Source: JBGVMW01 sp045125095 (GTDB lineage Bacteria; Bacillota; Clostridia; Lachnospirales; Lachnospiraceae). From it: 58,264 nt of DNA. Each line of letters opens with the position of its first letter. Position 1 is the first letter of the stretch. Location of the stretch: positions 1 through 58,264 of the forward strand of contig JBGVMW010000254.1 in the NCBI GenBank assembly GCA_045125095.1, in the 5' to 3' direction. A program made the translations under genes and the position numbers. Shown here one piece after another: positions 45,911-54,073 of this stretch. Below the pieces are notes generated by a model. It saw only the letters and a list, made by a program, of their open reading frames with translations, had not been told where the DNA came from and ran no database searches.

Positions 45911-45939
45911 TTGTGAATAACGACAAAATAATATATAAT
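45911..45939 (+). promoter_or_regulatory. Sigma-A promoter of the phosphofructokinase gene
   Basis: TTGTGA and TATAAT are 17 nt apart. Confidence 0.8.
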
Positions 45940-45995
45940 CAAATCAGTGGTCAGATTGAGAAGGGCGACTGAATAAAAGAAGGGACGTGACGTAA

Positions 45996-47072
45996 ATGAA
46001 AAGAATAGGAATGTTAACGAGTGGTGGAGATTGTCAGGCATTGAATGCAACGATGCGTGGTGTGGTAAAAGGCTTATACAATATGCTTGGTTCTGAAGTA
46101 GAGATATATGGTTTTGAAGATGGGTATAAAGGATTGATATACAGTAAGTTCCGTATGCTTACAGCAAGAGATTTTTCAGGTATTTTAACACAGGGCGGTA
46201 CAATATTAGGAACATCCAGACAGCCATTTAAACTGATGCGTACGCCGGGGGAAGATGGTGTAGATAAAGTAGAAGCTATGAAACACACATATCATAAGCT
46301 GAACTTAGATTGTCTTGTTATTTTAGGTGGAAACGGTTCCCAGAAAACAGCCAATCTGTTGCATCAGGAAGGGTTGAATGTTGTCTCCCTGCCAAAGACA
46401 ATTGATAACGATATCTGGGGAACGGATATGACATTTGGTTTCCAGAGTGCGGTAAATGTAGCTACACAGGCAATTGACTGTGTTCATACAACAGCTAATT
46501 CTCATGGAAGAGTATTCATTGTTGAAATTATGGGACATAAGGTAGGTTCCCTTACTCTTCATGCAGGTATTGCAGGTGGTGCAGATATTATTCTCCTTCC
46601 TGAGATTCCATATGATATCGATAAAGTAGTGGAAGCAATTGAAAAGCGTTCCAAAGAAGGCAAACGTTTTACTATTTTAGCGGTAGCGGAAGGTGCGATT
46701 TCAAAGGAAGATGCGAAACTTTCCAAGAAAGAGTACAAAAAGAAATTAGAGGCAAGTCCATATCCATCGGTATCCTATGAGTTAGCTGCCCGGATTCGTG
46801 AAAAGACAGGGCAGGAAATCCGAATTACCGTACCGGGACATACACAGAGAGGAGGAGATCCTTGCCCATACGACAGAGTGTTATCTACCAGATTGGGTGC
46901 TGTGGCAGCAGAAATGATTGTCGCAGAAGACTATGGTTACATGGTATCTGTTTTGAATAATGAAATCAGCAAGACCTCGTTGGAAGTGGTAGCAAGCCAA
47001 TTAAAGATGGTAGATCCGGATTCGGAGATTATCAAACAGGCAAAAACAATTGGTATTAGCTTCGGTGATTAA
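45996..47072 (+). CDS. pfkA: 6-phosphofructokinase
   Basis: This 358-aa enzyme has the PFK fold: MKRIGMLTSGGDCQALNATM, the substrate site SLPKTIDNDIWGTDMTFGFQ with the catalytic Asp, and IVEIMGHKVG. It phosphorylates fructose-6-phosphate in glycolysis. The nucleotide/metal loop reads LGGNGSQ where the usual ATP-PFK has GGDGS, so Asn112 replaces the Mg-binding Asp. This may change the phosphoryl donor; the fold is otherwise complete. The length is slightly above the bacterial ATP-PFK norm of 320. Own promoter. Confidence 0.93.
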   Translation: MKRIGMLTSGGDCQALNATMRGVVKGLYNMLGSEVEIYGFEDGYKGLIYSKFRMLTARDFSGILTQGGTILGTSRQPFKLMRTPGEDGVDKVEAMKHTYHKLNLDCLVILGGNGSQKTANLLHQEGLNVVSLPKTIDNDIWGTDMTFGFQSAVNVATQAIDCVHTTANSHGRVFIVEIMGHKVGSLTLHAGIAGGADIILLPEIPYDIDKVVEAIEKRSKEGKRFTILAVAEGAISKEDAKLSKKEYKKKLEASPYPSVSYELAARIREKTGQEIRITVPGHTQRGGDPCPYDRVLSTRLGAVAAEMIVAEDYGYMVSVLNNEISKTSLEVVASQLKMVDPDSEIIKQAKTIGISFGD

Positions 47073-47074
47073 GA

Positions 47075-47103
47075 TTGATAAAAAAAAGAAAATATAGTAT
47101 AAT
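47075..47103 (+). promoter_or_regulatory. Strong promoter directly after pfkA
   Basis: TTGATA and TATAAT are separated by exactly 17 nt, starting 3 nt after the pfkA stop. The predicted transcript would start near 47110. Confidence 0.8.
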
Positions 47104-47109
47104 GTCATG

Positions 47110-47177
47110 AAGTGTGTATTGCTTCGTGGTATTATGTATTGTGTAAAACCTCATTCAAAATGAGGTTTTACCTTTTC
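47110..47177 (+). ncRNA. Candidate small RNA or short leader between pfkA and dnaX
   Basis: A near-consensus promoter is followed only 40 nt later by a perfect 13-bp hairpin (GTAAAACCTCATT, CAA, AATGAGGTTTTAC; 47143-47171) with CTTTTCTT after it. This would give a transcript of about 65-70 nt with no reading frame. The alternative is an attenuated leader of dnaX or a pfkA terminator with a chance promoter. Confidence 0.5.
47143..47177 (+). terminator. Rho-independent terminator between pfkA and dnaX
   Basis: A 13-bp perfect stem with a CAA loop and a CTTTTCTT tail. Confidence 0.85.
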
Positions 47178-47274
47178 TTATATACGAGTGTATGGTACCG
47201 TACACTAGGGTGCGTTTGCAATTTTCTGTTATATAAAAAGTGATGTCTGAAATCTTAGAAAGGGTAATAATGTT

Positions 47275-48843
47275 ATGTCATATACTGCACTGTATCGTAA
47301 ATTTCGTCCCGGGCGTTTTGAGGATGTGAAAGGACAGGACCATATAGTAACAACGTTGAAAAATCAATTAAAGGCAGATCGTATTGGGCATGCATATCTT
47401 TTCTGTGGAACAAGAGGAACCGGTAAGACATCCATTGCAAAATTATTTGCCAAAGCAGTGAATTGTGAAAATCCAGTCGACGGGAGCCCATGCAATGAAT
47501 GTGCCACCTGCAAGGCAATTCAGGCAGGTACATCCATGAATGTGATAGAGATTGACGCGGCATCCAATAATGGCGTGGACAACATCAGAGAAATTCGTGA
47601 CGAGGTGGCATATTCGCCAACAGAAGGAAAATACAAAGTTTATATTATTGATGAAGTGCATATGCTGTCTATAGGAGCGTTTAATGCATTGCTGAAAACG
47701 TTGGAGGAGCCACCATCCTATGTGATTTTTATTTTGGCAACCACAGAATCCCACAAGATTCCGGTAACAATATTGTCAAGATGTCAGCGGTATGATTTCC
47801 GACGCATATCGGTGGAGACACTGGCTGACCGCCTGCGGGAGTTAGCAGGGATTGAACAGATAGAAGTAGAGGATAAGGCACTGACTTATATTGCGAAGGC
47901 CGCAGATGGTGGTATGCGTGATGCATTAAGTCTTCTTGACCAGTGCATTGCCTTTTATCTTGGCGAAAAACTGACCTATGATAATGTGCTTGATATACTG
48001 GGGGCAGTAGATACAGAAGTATTTGCAGAATTCCTAGATCGAATTGCAGAAAAGCAGGTAACTGTTCTCATGGACATGATTGAAAAGCTGGTGATGCAGG
48101 GAAGGGAATTGACGCAGTTTGTTACCGATTTTACATGGTATCTGCGTAATCTGATGCTGATACAGGCTTCTCCGGATGTGGAAGACAGTCTGGACATGTC
48201 TACAGAAGGTGTTGCCAGATTGAAAGAAATTGCCGGGAAATTTGATTCGGAAACTGTGATTCGCTATATCCATGTATTTTCCGAATTAGCAGCACAGATG
48301 AAATATGCAGTGCAGAAACGAATTCTGTTAGAAATTGCGATCGTGAAACTGTGTAAGCCACAGATGGAAACGGTGCAGACAACGGAATCCTTATTAGAAC
48401 GTATAGAAAATATAGAAAAACAGTTAGAAACTGGTGAATTTACTGTACAGACGAAGCCGGTTGTGGTACAATCACAAAGCGTAGAATCTGCTAAAAAAAT
48501 GGAATTGCCAAGGGCATTGCCAGAGGATTTGAAACAGGTAGTAAGCCGGTGGCGGGAATTAATCGGTATGGTAGCAAAGCCAGGATATTTTTATCTTCAG
48601 GATGCTGTGTTAAGTCTGTCAGGAGATAATCGGTTGTTACTTGTGATGAAGGATAAAACAGGTGCTTCCTATATCAGAAGTGAGAATCATTTGCAGGAGC
48701 TAATCAATGTAATTGAACAGCAGATAGGAAAACAGATTACCATTGATGTGAAGGAAGTGGCGGAGGATATAAACGTCCACAATGAATATGTAGATTTAGA
48801 AAGTCTGATCCATATGGATATTTCTATAGAAGATGACGAATAA
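47275..48843 (+). CDS. dnaX: DNA polymerase III subunit gamma/tau
   Basis: This 522-aa clamp-loader ATPase has YRKFRPGRFEDVKGQD, Walker A GTRGTGKTS, the zinc-binding cysteines CENPVDGSPCNECATC, Walker B VYIIDEVHML and the sensor ATTESHKIPVTILSRCQRY. Domain III and a short tau-like C-terminus follow. It loads the beta clamp and bridges polymerases at the fork. It is the first gene of dnaX-ybaB-recR, a conserved Firmicutes block. AAAGGG lies before the ATG. Confidence 0.97.
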   Translation: MSYTALYRKFRPGRFEDVKGQDHIVTTLKNQLKADRIGHAYLFCGTRGTGKTSIAKLFAKAVNCENPVDGSPCNECATCKAIQAGTSMNVIEIDAASNNGVDNIREIRDEVAYSPTEGKYKVYIIDEVHMLSIGAFNALLKTLEEPPSYVIFILATTESHKIPVTILSRCQRYDFRRISVETLADRLRELAGIEQIEVEDKALTYIAKAADGGMRDALSLLDQCIAFYLGEKLTYDNVLDILGAVDTEVFAEFLDRIAEKQVTVLMDMIEKLVMQGRELTQFVTDFTWYLRNLMLIQASPDVEDSLDMSTEGVARLKEIAGKFDSETVIRYIHVFSELAAQMKYAVQKRILLEIAIVKLCKPQMETVQTTESLLERIENIEKQLETGEFTVQTKPVVVQSQSVESAKKMELPRALPEDLKQVVSRWRELIGMVAKPGYFYLQDAVLSLSGDNRLLLVMKDKTGASYIRSENHLQELINVIEQQIGKQITIDVKEVAEDINVHNEYVDLESLIHMDISIEDDE

Positions 48844-48863
48844 ATAACAGGAGGATTTAAGTT

Positions 48864-49214
48864 ATGGCAAAAAGAGGAGGTTTTCCAGGCGGCATGGGTA
48901 TGCCTGGTAATATGAATAATTTGATGAAGCAGGCACAGAAGATGCAGCGTCAGATGGAAGAAAGTCAGAAGGAATTAGAAGAAAAGGAATTTAGTGCAGC
49001 AGCAGGTGGTGGTGCGGTAGAGATTACTATCAACGGAAAAAAAGAGGTTACAAAGGTAACTTTAAAAGAGGAAGTAGTTGATCCGGATGATATTGAAATG
49101 TTAGAGGATTTAATTATGGCTGCAACCAACGAAGCAATCCGTCAGGTAGAAGATGCAAATGCATCCATTATGTCGAGTCTGACAGGCGGCTTGGGTGGAG
49201 GATTCCCATTCTAA
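48864..49214 (+). CDS. YbaB/EbfC nucleoid-associated protein
   Basis: This 116-aa protein has the YbaB fold (QAQKMQRQMEESQKELEEKE, then EVVDPDDIEMLEDLI) between glycine/methionine-rich termini. It binds DNA as a dimer. AGGAGG precedes the ATG. Its stop codon shares one base with the recR start (TAATG), so the two are translationally coupled. Confidence 0.95.
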   Translation: MAKRGGFPGGMGMPGNMNNLMKQAQKMQRQMEESQKELEEKEFSAAAGGGAVEITINGKKEVTKVTLKEEVVDPDDIEMLEDLIMAATNEAIRQVEDANASIMSSLTGGLGGGFPF

Positions 49215-49810
49215 TGGAAACCTATAGCAGGAATATAAACAAATTAATTGAAGAATTATCTTCGCTTCCGGGAATTGGTGGTAAGTCCGCACAGCGTCTG
49301 GCATTTCATTTGATTAATATGCCATTGGAACAGGTAGAAAAGCTGGCGGGCACCATTGTAGAAGCAAAAAAGAACGTTCGGTATTGTGAAGAATGCTTTA
49401 CATTGACAGATGCCGAACGTTGCCCTATTTGCCGCAATGAAAAACGGGATCATAGGACGATTATGGTGGTAGAAAATACAAGAGATTTAGCTGCTTATGA
49501 AAAGACAGGGAAATACGAAGGTGTGTATCATGTTCTACATGGTGCCATTTCTCCCATGTTAGGAATTGGACCAAATGACATTAAGCTGAAAGAGCTTATG
49601 AAGCGTTTAGAAGCAGATGTGAACGAGGTGATAGTAGCGACGAACTCCAGCTTGGAAGGTGAGACTACAGCCATGTACATTAGCAAATTAATAAAACCTA
49701 CAGGAATCAAAGTCAGCAGAATAGCTAGTGGTGTGCCGGTAGGTGGTGATTTGGAGTACATAGATGAGGTAACACTGTTGCGCGCATTAGAAGGAAGGAC
49801 AGAATTATAG
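49214..49810 (+). CDS. recR: Recombination mediator RecR
   Basis: This 198-aa protein has the N-terminal HhH (LPGIGGKSAQRLAFHL), the C4 zinc finger (CEECFTLTDAERCPIC), the Toprim domain (TIMVVENTRDLAAYE) and the C-terminal Walker-like region. With RecO and RecF it loads RecA at gaps. Its length and its place after dnaX-ybaB are typical. Confidence 0.97.
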   Translation: METYSRNINKLIEELSSLPGIGGKSAQRLAFHLINMPLEQVEKLAGTIVEAKKNVRYCEECFTLTDAERCPICRNEKRDHRTIMVVENTRDLAAYEKTGKYEGVYHVLHGAISPMLGIGPNDIKLKELMKRLEADVNEVIVATNSSLEGETTAMYISKLIKPTGIKVSRIASGVPVGGDLEYIDEVTLLRALEGRTEL

Positions 49811-49860
49811 CAGACAAGTTTACTTTACGGATGTGAATGTATAGAGGAAAGGAACAAGGC

Positions 49861-50901
49861 ATGAATATCACAAGCTCAGATTTTGGTTTAGTAAATGGTA
49901 AACAGGTTAAAATATATACATTGCAGAACAAGAAAGGGATGAAGGTAGAAGTACTGAATTTTGGAGGTATTATTCGTTCTATATATGTTCCAAAGCGTGG
50001 TAAAACGGTGGATGTTGTATTGGGTTATGATACCATTGAAGATTACATTTCAGATGCTTCCTGTTTTGGTGCCTTGATTGGGCGTAATGCGAATCGCATA
50101 AAGAACGCAGCCTTTACCCTTGATGGCGTTTCGTATACGTTAGAGGAGAATGAACGCGGAAATAATCTACATTCCAGTTGTGGAAATGGATACCATAAGC
50201 GTATATGGGATGTGGAGTGCGATGAAGAAAATAACCGTCTGATTCTTACATTAGATAGTCCGGACATGGATCAGGGATTTCCTGGAAATTGTAAAATAAA
50301 AGTATCTTATATTCTGGCAGAAGATAATTCCTTGGAATTGCATTATGAAGCAGTCAGTGATAAGAAGACTGTTTTTAATATGACCAATCACACGTATCTG
50401 AATCTGAAAGGACATGATGGCGGCGAGATCTATAGTCATGAACTTACCATAAAATCCCTCGCATTTACTGAGATCGCAGCAGATTGTGTTCCAACGGGAA
50501 AAATTCTTCCTGTATTAGGAACACCGATGGATTTTAACAGACCTCATAAAATCGGAGAATATATCAATGCAGATGATGACCAGATACGAATTGCAAGAGG
50601 CTATGATCATAACTGGGTGCTTGTGAAAGAAACGAGTGGAATAGAGAAGATTGCAGAGATGTATGAAGCGTCTACAGGCATTCGTTTAGAAGTGTTTACA
50701 GACCGTCCGGGCGTGCAATTTTATTCTGCCAACGGTTTGATGTCTGTTGTTGGAAAAAATGGAGCTAAGTATGGCAGATGTCATGGTTTCTGTTTAGAGA
50801 CACAGTTCTATCCCAATGCTGTCAATGAGCCGTCTTTTCCATCTCCGGTAATCGAAGCGGACACGATGGTTACAAGTACTACCATATATAAATTTTTATA
50901 A
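49861..50901 (+). CDS. galM: Aldose 1-epimerase (galactose mutarotase)
   Basis: This 346-aa enzyme has GRNANRIKNAAFTLDG, LHSSCGNGYHKRIWDV, MTNHTYLNLKGH with the catalytic His, and a C-terminal CLETQFYPNAVNEPSF with the acidic residue. It interconverts alpha and beta anomers of aldoses in the cytosol. ATG 49861 is preceded by AGGAAAGGAAC and begins at the fold; an ATG at 49837 is in frame. It follows recR by 50 nt and is probably read through from it. Confidence 0.94.
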   Translation: MNITSSDFGLVNGKQVKIYTLQNKKGMKVEVLNFGGIIRSIYVPKRGKTVDVVLGYDTIEDYISDASCFGALIGRNANRIKNAAFTLDGVSYTLEENERGNNLHSSCGNGYHKRIWDVECDEENNRLILTLDSPDMDQGFPGNCKIKVSYILAEDNSLELHYEAVSDKKTVFNMTNHTYLNLKGHDGGEIYSHELTIKSLAFTEIAADCVPTGKILPVLGTPMDFNRPHKIGEYINADDDQIRIARGYDHNWVLVKETSGIEKIAEMYEASTGIRLEVFTDRPGVQFYSANGLMSVVGKNGAKYGRCHGFCLETQFYPNAVNEPSFPSPVIEADTMVTSTTIYKFL

Positions 50902-50914
50902 ATTCAGAAAATAC

Positions 50915-50979
50915 AAACAGGATACGATTATACAGTAAGTCAGATTGCATTTATTGACATAATCGTATCCTGTTTTTAT
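50915..50979 (+). terminator. Rho-independent terminator after galM
   Basis: A 17-bp perfect stem (AAACAGGATACGATTAT and complement) closes a 27-nt loop and runs into T residues. Confidence 0.88.
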
Positions 50980-51035
50980 ATACTAGGAAATTACATCAGT
51001 TTATTGTAACATGTAATGCATGAAATCTCCCGGTA
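50977..51035. repeat. Intergenic palindromic repeat R1, copy 2 (diverged 3' end)
   Basis: TATATACTAGGAAATTACA at the start matches the other copies; the right end is altered to GAAATCTCCCGGTA. It again begins inside a terminator T run. A further related segment (ATGAAATAACTGGTAT) follows at 51045-51060. Confidence 0.7.
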
Positions 51036-51180
51036 CATCCTCCATGAAATAACTGGTATCAATCTTTGATTGTGCAAAGTAACTACAATATTGCGATTGC
51101 ATAATGAAGATAATTGTGCAATATAAATAAAAAACGAAGCAATGAAAGATGGGAAATTGGTACTAATTAAGGTAAAAACG

Positions 51181-51209
51181 TTGACGCATATAGAAAAATT
51201 TCATATACT
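51181..51209 (+). promoter_or_regulatory. Sigma-A promoter of the riboswitch-controlled gene
   Basis: TTGACG and TATACT are 17 nt apart; transcription would start near 51216, just ahead of the aptamer. Confidence 0.85.
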
Positions 51210-51224
51210 AACAATGAAGAAAAT

Positions 51225-51330
51225 AAAGAAAATGTTAAAGGCAAACTTCTTGAAAGGGAAGGACGCAAAGCCGTGAGTCTAAAGTGAGTGCAGAAATGTA
51301 ATCGCCATGATTGTCTGGTTGCCGAATTTT
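51225..51330 (+). promoter_or_regulatory. Cyclic di-GMP-I (GEMM) riboswitch
   Basis: The region contains the class hallmarks in order: GGCAAACTTC, a GAAA tetraloop stem (CTTC/GAAG), the conserved GGACGCAAAGCC, a second hairpin arm, and GGTTGCCG. It lies between a promoter and an intrinsic terminator upstream of a secreted protein gene, the usual arrangement for transcriptional control by cyclic di-GMP. Boundaries are approximate. Confidence 0.88.
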
Positions 51331-51338
51331 TCGTTGGG

Positions 51339-51372
51339 AGCCTTTGCATGCATTTGTATGTAAAGGCTTTTT
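51339..51372 (+). terminator. Riboswitch expression-platform terminator
   Basis: AGCCTTTGCAT pairs with ATGTAAAGGCT (one G-U), followed by five T. It lies between the aptamer and the coding region, so it would stop transcription in one ligand state. Confidence 0.82.
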
Positions 51373-51463
51373 GTGTACTAGAAAATTTCAAGGTTTCTCT
51401 GTACTGAGGATAGCGTGAACATATGAAAAATTCGGTCTTATAAGGAACGGGGAGGGTAAACTT

Positions 51464-53686
51464 ATGAGATCCAAAGTAGTAGCAGCAATTGGTAAGTTTG
51501 TAATAATGGGAGGAATGGCACTGGCAGTTGTTTCTAGCATGCCAGAAAGTGCATTACAGGCGGAAGCAGCAACGAAGGCGCAGTTAAAAGAATTTCGTAG
51601 TGAATTAAAGTCAATGATTTTGTCTGCTGATTCTTCGGTCCATGATGTTGAAAAGTATAACATGACTTATCAGGAATCCTATTCCGTATGGAAAGATTTG
51701 GCGAATTCGGATTGTAAATTTGCGTGCAATACAGGAATGATATATGAGAATGTTTCACGAAATGCAAGTGGTAAAATCAAGACATATCAAATTGTTAATC
51801 TGGATAAGGATTTTTTGAATCGTTACAACTCATTATGTAAAAGTGTAGATGAAGTTGTGGCAGGTATTGATGAAGATATGAATGATGTAGAAAAAGTATT
51901 ATATATTCATGAGTATCTAATGGAAAATGTATATTTCAAAAAAGAGGATACCACATCATATACAGCCGGTGGACCATTGGGATATGGATATGGTGTGTGC
52001 CAGGGCTATTCACAGGCGATGAGATTGCTTTTGAGTGAAGTGGGTATTCAAAGTGAGCTTGTTAGCAGTGTTGATATGAATCATGCATGGTTATATGTGA
52101 ATTTAGATGGCGAATGGTATCATACAGATGTTTTGTGGGATGATGTGGAGAAAGTAGAGGGAGCCCAGAGGCATATATTTTTACTAAAAAATGATGATGA
52201 ATTTCAAAATGTAAATGGATATAAACATTATAACTGGTATATTGCAAACAGTGATGAACTGTCCGATTCTACAAGATTTTCTAACTGGTTTGTTCATGAT
52301 GTACAGGGACTTATGCGTTATTACAATGGATTCTGGTACTTCCAGCAGGGAAATTGTATTATGAAATCAAAGATTGATGGTACAGAGATGAGCCAAGTAG
52401 TTCGGGAAACAAGTAAAGTGGTATTAAATGCTCTTGAAGATGGTGTGTTATATTATACAGTAGATGGCATGACACAGGTATTTGACTTAGATGATGAAAC
52501 AGAGGATGATTTTGCACAGGTTGGTTCCGGAATAGAGTGGAGCATAGAAGACATTGATTGGACAGAGATTAGTTATTGGCAGTTGGGACATTACAAGCCA
52601 TCAAATGGTGCATATGGCTATTATAAAGGAAGAATCTGTCTGAAGCATACAGTGAATGTAAGTGTCAATGCATATGACATTCATGTAGAAGAAGAAAATT
52701 ATCGAGTGCTTATCCGTGAACTGAACAAAGATGGTGTAATGGTGAAGTCAAACAACTTAGCAGATGGAGATGTATTTGAACCAACTGTGGATACTGCATA
52801 TGTTGGAATTGGTTTGTACAATACAGCAAATGATAGCGTTTCATACAGCGAATATAAAGAGTTGTTGGCAGCAGGTGCTATTTCTATCACACCAGTAGCA
52901 GTAGAAGAAACCCCTAAAGTTGATAATGAAACAGCGGAACAGGTTGATTTGATTGGTGATATGAACATTGATAAGTGGCAGGATGGATATTATGATTATA
53001 TAGATGCATCTTACAAGTCATTTAAAGGAAGAATCTGCATGAAGGAATTTGTGGCGGTTGATGAACAGATATACGAGATTTCTGTTAGTGATAGTGCATA
53101 TCATGTATTAATCCGAGAACTGGATTCAGAACAGAAATTTATTGCTACGAAAGATTTAAAGGATGGAGACGTATTTACACCGGAACAGGGAACTGCTTAT
53201 ATTGCAATTAATTTATATAATGAAACAACAAGAGACATCACGTTTGAACAATATGGAGCTCTTATGAAAAATGGTTTTGAGGCATCCATTATACCATTGG
53301 TGAATGCTGATTGTATAGAAGGAACCGGGCTTCTCGGACGGATGGATATGGATGAATGGCAGTACGGACATTATGACTGGATTGATGCTTCCTATACTGG
53401 TTTCAAAGGAAGAATTTGTAAAAAAGAGTATGTTCAAGTGGTTGGTGGTAGCAAGATAAAAACATCGGTATCAGAAACAGGATACCGAATCCTGATTCGT
53501 GAATTAGATAGCAATAAGAAATTATTACGGACGGATAATTTAGTAAATGGAGATATTGTTACATTACAGAGCAATACAGCGTATTTAGCAATTAGTATCT
53601 ATAATGAAAATGATAATAGCATTACCTTTGAACAGTATGGAACACTATTTACGAACGGTTTTACCGCAGAACTAAATATTTTATAG
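51464..53686 (+). CDS. Secreted transglutaminase-like protein with three C-terminal repeats
   Basis: This 740-aa protein has a signal peptide (about residues 1-35) and a transglutaminase-like cysteine domain with Cys179 (GVCQGYSQA), His207 (MNHAWLYV) and Asp222 (YHTDVLWDD). A short beta-propeller-like segment covers about 270-350. Three tandem modules of about 105 residues end the protein (starts near 365, 503, 624), each with WQxGxYDxIDASYxxFKGRIC and VLIREL. These look like beta-sandwich adhesion or carbohydrate-binding units. It is probably a cell-surface enzyme or adhesin. Transcription is controlled by the c-di-GMP riboswitch. AGGGTAAACTT precedes the ATG. Confidence 0.85.
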   Translation: MRSKVVAAIGKFVIMGGMALAVVSSMPESALQAEAATKAQLKEFRSELKSMILSADSSVHDVEKYNMTYQESYSVWKDLANSDCKFACNTGMIYENVSRNASGKIKTYQIVNLDKDFLNRYNSLCKSVDEVVAGIDEDMNDVEKVLYIHEYLMENVYFKKEDTTSYTAGGPLGYGYGVCQGYSQAMRLLLSEVGIQSELVSSVDMNHAWLYVNLDGEWYHTDVLWDDVEKVEGAQRHIFLLKNDDEFQNVNGYKHYNWYIANSDELSDSTRFSNWFVHDVQGLMRYYNGFWYFQQGNCIMKSKIDGTEMSQVVRETSKVVLNALEDGVLYYTVDGMTQVFDLDDETEDDFAQVGSGIEWSIEDIDWTEISYWQLGHYKPSNGAYGYYKGRICLKHTVNVSVNAYDIHVEEENYRVLIRELNKDGVMVKSNNLADGDVFEPTVDTAYVGIGLYNTANDSVSYSEYKELLAAGAISITPVAVEETPKVDNETAEQVDLIGDMNIDKWQDGYYDYIDASYKSFKGRICMKEFVAVDEQIYEISVSDSAYHVLIRELDSEQKFIATKDLKDGDVFTPEQGTAYIAINLYNETTRDITFEQYGALMKNGFEASIIPLVNADCIEGTGLLGRMDMDEWQYGHYDWIDASYTGFKGRICKKEYVQVVGGSKIKTSVSETGYRILIRELDSNKKLLRTDNLVNGDIVTLQSNTAYLAISIYNENDNSITFEQYGTLFTNGFTAELNIL

Positions 53687-53695
53687 GCGTGGGAG

Positions 53696-53735
53696 AAGTC
53701 ACAGCCATACAGAAGTGTATGGCGTGACTTTTTTT
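53696..53735 (+). terminator. Rho-independent terminator after the transglutaminase-like gene
   Basis: AAGTCAC-A-GCCATAC pairs with GTATGGC-G-TGACTT around a short loop, then seven T. Confidence 0.9.
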
Positions 53736-53797
53736 ATATACTAGAAAATTATAACGGTTTATTATAGGGTGTGATATATGCAATTTCCTAGTATATA
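53735..53797. repeat. Intergenic palindromic repeat R1, copy 3
   Basis: TATATACTAGAAAAT at the left and ATTTCCTAGTATATA at the right are inverted copies. It begins in the terminator T run. Confidence 0.8.
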
Positions 53798-53910
53798 AAA
53801 AGTGATGCGCACGAATTTGAAGGGAAGGTGCACTGCGTGCCAAATTCGGCGCGGCAAAGCGTGCAAGCATAATAATTAGCTGGATTCGCGAGAGCGTGCT
53901 TGCGCGCTTT
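53793..53910 (+). repeat. Intergenic repeat R2, copy 2
   Basis: It is the near-identical partner of 3758-3880, starting AAAAAGTGATGCGCACGAATT. The segment CGCGCTTTGTTCTAT at its end occurs again at about 53965. A modified R1 piece (TATACTAG to CTGGTATATA, 53917-53953) lies between them. Confidence 0.75.
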
Positions 53911-53998
53911 GTTCTATACTAGTACAATGTCCGTGAAATAACTGGTATATAAGAATATGCATACGCGCTTTGTTCTATCATAATTCTTTATTCTATGT

Positions 53999-54004
53999 TA
54001 TAAT
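53999..54004 (+). promoter_or_regulatory. Extended -10 promoter of the AsnB/GT fusion gene
   Basis: TGTTATAAT is an extended -10 with no good -35. It lies 69 nt before the start codon. Confidence 0.5.
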
Positions 54005-54073
54005 GATTGGCAGAAAAATGAATGTACTTATATTTTATTTCCATAAAGCTGGAAATAAAAAGAAGGAGGTTTT

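Noticed and set aside
51464..53686. Transglutaminase-like protein as the missing lasso B2 leader peptidase
   Set aside because: It has a signal peptide and surface-type repeats and would act outside the cell; B2 proteins are small and cytosolic.
53661..53870. Reverse-strand frame similar to one at 3746-3985
   Set aside because: Similarity comes from repeat R2; the two frames cross terminators and lack ribosome binding sites.
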